Origin: Gracilibacteraceae bacterium
GTDB taxonomy: Bacteria > Bacillota > Desulfitobacteriia > Desulfitobacteriales > Syntrophobotulaceae
Length of the DNA: 23,636 bases
Assembly (NCBI GenBank): GCA_031255985.1
Contig: JAIRRL010000165.1
Coordinates: forward strand, 1 to 23,636
Direction of reading: 5' to 3'
Shown here: positions 22,488 through 23,636 of the stretch, piece after piece
Numbering within the stretch: the first letter of the stretch is position 1
How the letters are laid out: each line of letters begins with the position of its first letter
Notes under the pieces: model-generated
The model's input: the letters and a program-made list of their open reading frames with translations, nothing else
Databases searched by the model: none
Told to the model about the DNA's origin: nothing
Position numbers and translations under genes: made by a program

Positions 22488-23636
22488 TTAGTCCCGCAGC
22501 TTGAAACTGTCAATGATTTCAAACATGGCGGAAGCCTGGGCGGACAGTTCCTCGGAGGCCGCGGCGGATTCCTGCGCCGTGGCCGAATTTGACTGGACGA
22601 CATTGGAAATCTGATTGACCCCGGCGGTCAATTCCGCGAAAGACAGGCGCTGCTTCTGCGATGATTCGCTGATTTTTTCCATATACTGAGCGTTGCGGGC
22701 GGAGATACTGTTAGCTTTTTCCATATCTTCACCGGCGCGCGCCACTATGATATTGCCCTCCATCACCTTCTGGGAGCTGTTTTCGATCATGCTCGCCGTT
22801 TCTTTCGCCGCTCTGGCGGATTTGGAGGCCAGATTGCGCACTTCGTCGGCGACCACCGCGAAGCCTTTGCCGTGCGAACCGGCCCGCGCCGCCTCCACCG
22901 CCGCGTTCAGGGCCAGGATATTCGTTTGGAAAGCAATATCGTCGATCACCTTGATCACGCGGGCGATATTAGTGGCGCCTTCATTGATTTCCCGCATGGC
23001 CTCGGTCATTTCCCGCATGGAAGCCATGCTGCCGGACACGGTTTTGCTGGCTTCCTGCACATCCGCGTAGGCGCTTTGGGAATTTGTGGTATTTTCTTCC
23101 GCCTGATTGAGAACTTCGCTTATGGTGGCGCTGAACCGTTCCAGTTCCGCCGCCTGTTCCGCGGCGCCCTCCGCCAGGCCCTGGGCGACGGAAGCTATTT
23201 GCGACGCGCCCGCCATCACCTGAGCCGCCGACTCTTTCATGGTCAGCAATACCTGGTTGTTTTTTTCAATAAAACTGTTGATCGACTGGTTCATCACGTC
23301 CTCGTCCGATCTTTCCGTCACTCTGGCGCGATAATCGCCTTCCGCCAGCGAACTCAGCACTTTGGCCTGCTCCTTGATTCCCGCCGCCATATTCATAAAA
23401 GCGGCCGCCAGTTCGCCCAGCTCGTCTTTCCGGTCAACGGCCAAAGTGACCTCGATATCGCCGCGCGCCAGTTGTCCGGCCGCGTTTACCAGCCGGCGCG
23501 TCGGTTTGACTATATTGCGGGACAGAACAATGGCTAAAATAATAGATATGATCAGCGTCGCCAGTATAATTGTCCCCTGGACGGAAAACGCCATATGCGC
23601 GTCTGCTGTTTCCTTCACCTCCGTCTCGGTGTTCAC
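22488..23636 (-). CDS. Methyl-accepting chemotaxis protein, N-terminus missing
   Basis: 382 residues are visible. A transmembrane helix (about 18-39 of the visible part, TIILATLIISIILAIVL) is followed by a HAMP domain (IVKPTRRLVNAAGQLARGD) and what looks like a second HAMP-like unit (LAEGDYRARV). The long coiled-coil signalling domain comes next, with the conserved tip at about 232-270 (DDIAFQTNILALNAAVEAA, then RAGSHGKGFAVVADEVRNLA) that contacts CheA and CheW. It ends SFKLRD, with no NWxxF-type CheR/CheB docking tail. The reading frame remains open to the window end, and the first in-frame GTG lies exactly at the last base. The extracellular sensor domain and first membrane helix are therefore almost certainly outside the window. 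The ligand is unknown. The organism is inferred to be capable of chemotaxis. Confidence 0.93.
   Translation of the reverse strand: MNTETEVKETADAHMAFSVQGTIILATLIISIILAIVLSRNIVKPTRRLVNAAGQLARGDIEVTLAVDRKDELGELAAAFMNMAAGIKEQAKVLSSLAEGDYRARVTERSDEDVMNQSINSFIEKNNQVLLTMKESAAQVMAGASQIASVAQGLAEGAAEQAAELERFSATISEVLNQAEENTTNSQSAYADVQEASKTVSGSMASMREMTEAMREINEGATNIARVIKVIDDIAFQTNILALNAAVEAARAGSHGKGFAVVADEVRNLASKSARAAKETASMIENSSQKVMEGNIIVARAGEDMEKANSISARNAQYMEKISESSQKQRLSFAELTAGVNQISNVVQSNSATAQESAAASEELSAQASAMFEIIDSFKLRD

Overview
This window looks like a piece of a moderately high-GC Bacillota (Firmicutes-type) genome, probably from a draft or metagenome assembly. The clues are strong GGAGG-type ribosome binding sites with many GTG and TTG starts, a Bacillus-type LexA box (GAAC-N4-GTTC) on recA, the greA-lysS pair, the pncC/cinA-recA-recX cluster, a KhtT-KhtU K+/H+ antiporter pair and a DUF2225 protein. 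I cannot settle Clostridia versus Negativicutes. Bases 1-12 match the end of the Illumina adapter, so the left edge is an assembly edge rather than genome.

Layout, left to right. (1) 13-3743: a catabolic cassette with a divergent LysR regulator (3' end lost), a DASS/SLC13-like carboxylate permease and an AldA-type aldehyde dehydrogenase. The divergent promoter region carries inverted repeats that look like LysR operators. (2) 3872-5992: greA-lysS behind a consensus promoter. (3) 6015-8081, minus strand: pncC/cinA, recA and recX, with a LexA-controlled recA promoter whose -35 box contains the cinA stop codon. (4) 8241-12039: oppD-oppF-oppA, two peptide-transporter ATPases and a lipoprotein receptor, without the two permease genes. 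(5) 12168-14090: gyrB, away from the usual dnaN-recF and gyrA partners. (6) 14205-18021: an apparent four-gene operon of khtT, khtU, a cyclic-nucleotide-fold/DUF2225 protein and an orphan C39-like cysteine peptidase. (7) 17992-22351, minus strand: valS and, upstream, an anchored protein with EF-hand-like and RTX-like calcium motifs. (8) 22488-23636, minus strand: a methyl-accepting chemotaxis protein running off the right edge.

Most of the window is core housekeeping. The less ordinary parts are the kht-CNB/DUF2225-peptidase operon, whose CNB domain lacks the usual phosphate-binding arginine; the small anchored calcium-binding protein placed just before valS; and the oppDFA set without permeases. 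I saw no insertion sequence, CRISPR array, tRNA, rRNA or phage gene. No stretch longer than about 300 bases lacks a gene; the intergenic gaps of 100-270 bases hold promoters, terminators and small repeats as listed. Several gene starts were moved from the longest reading frame to the start with the best ribosome binding site.
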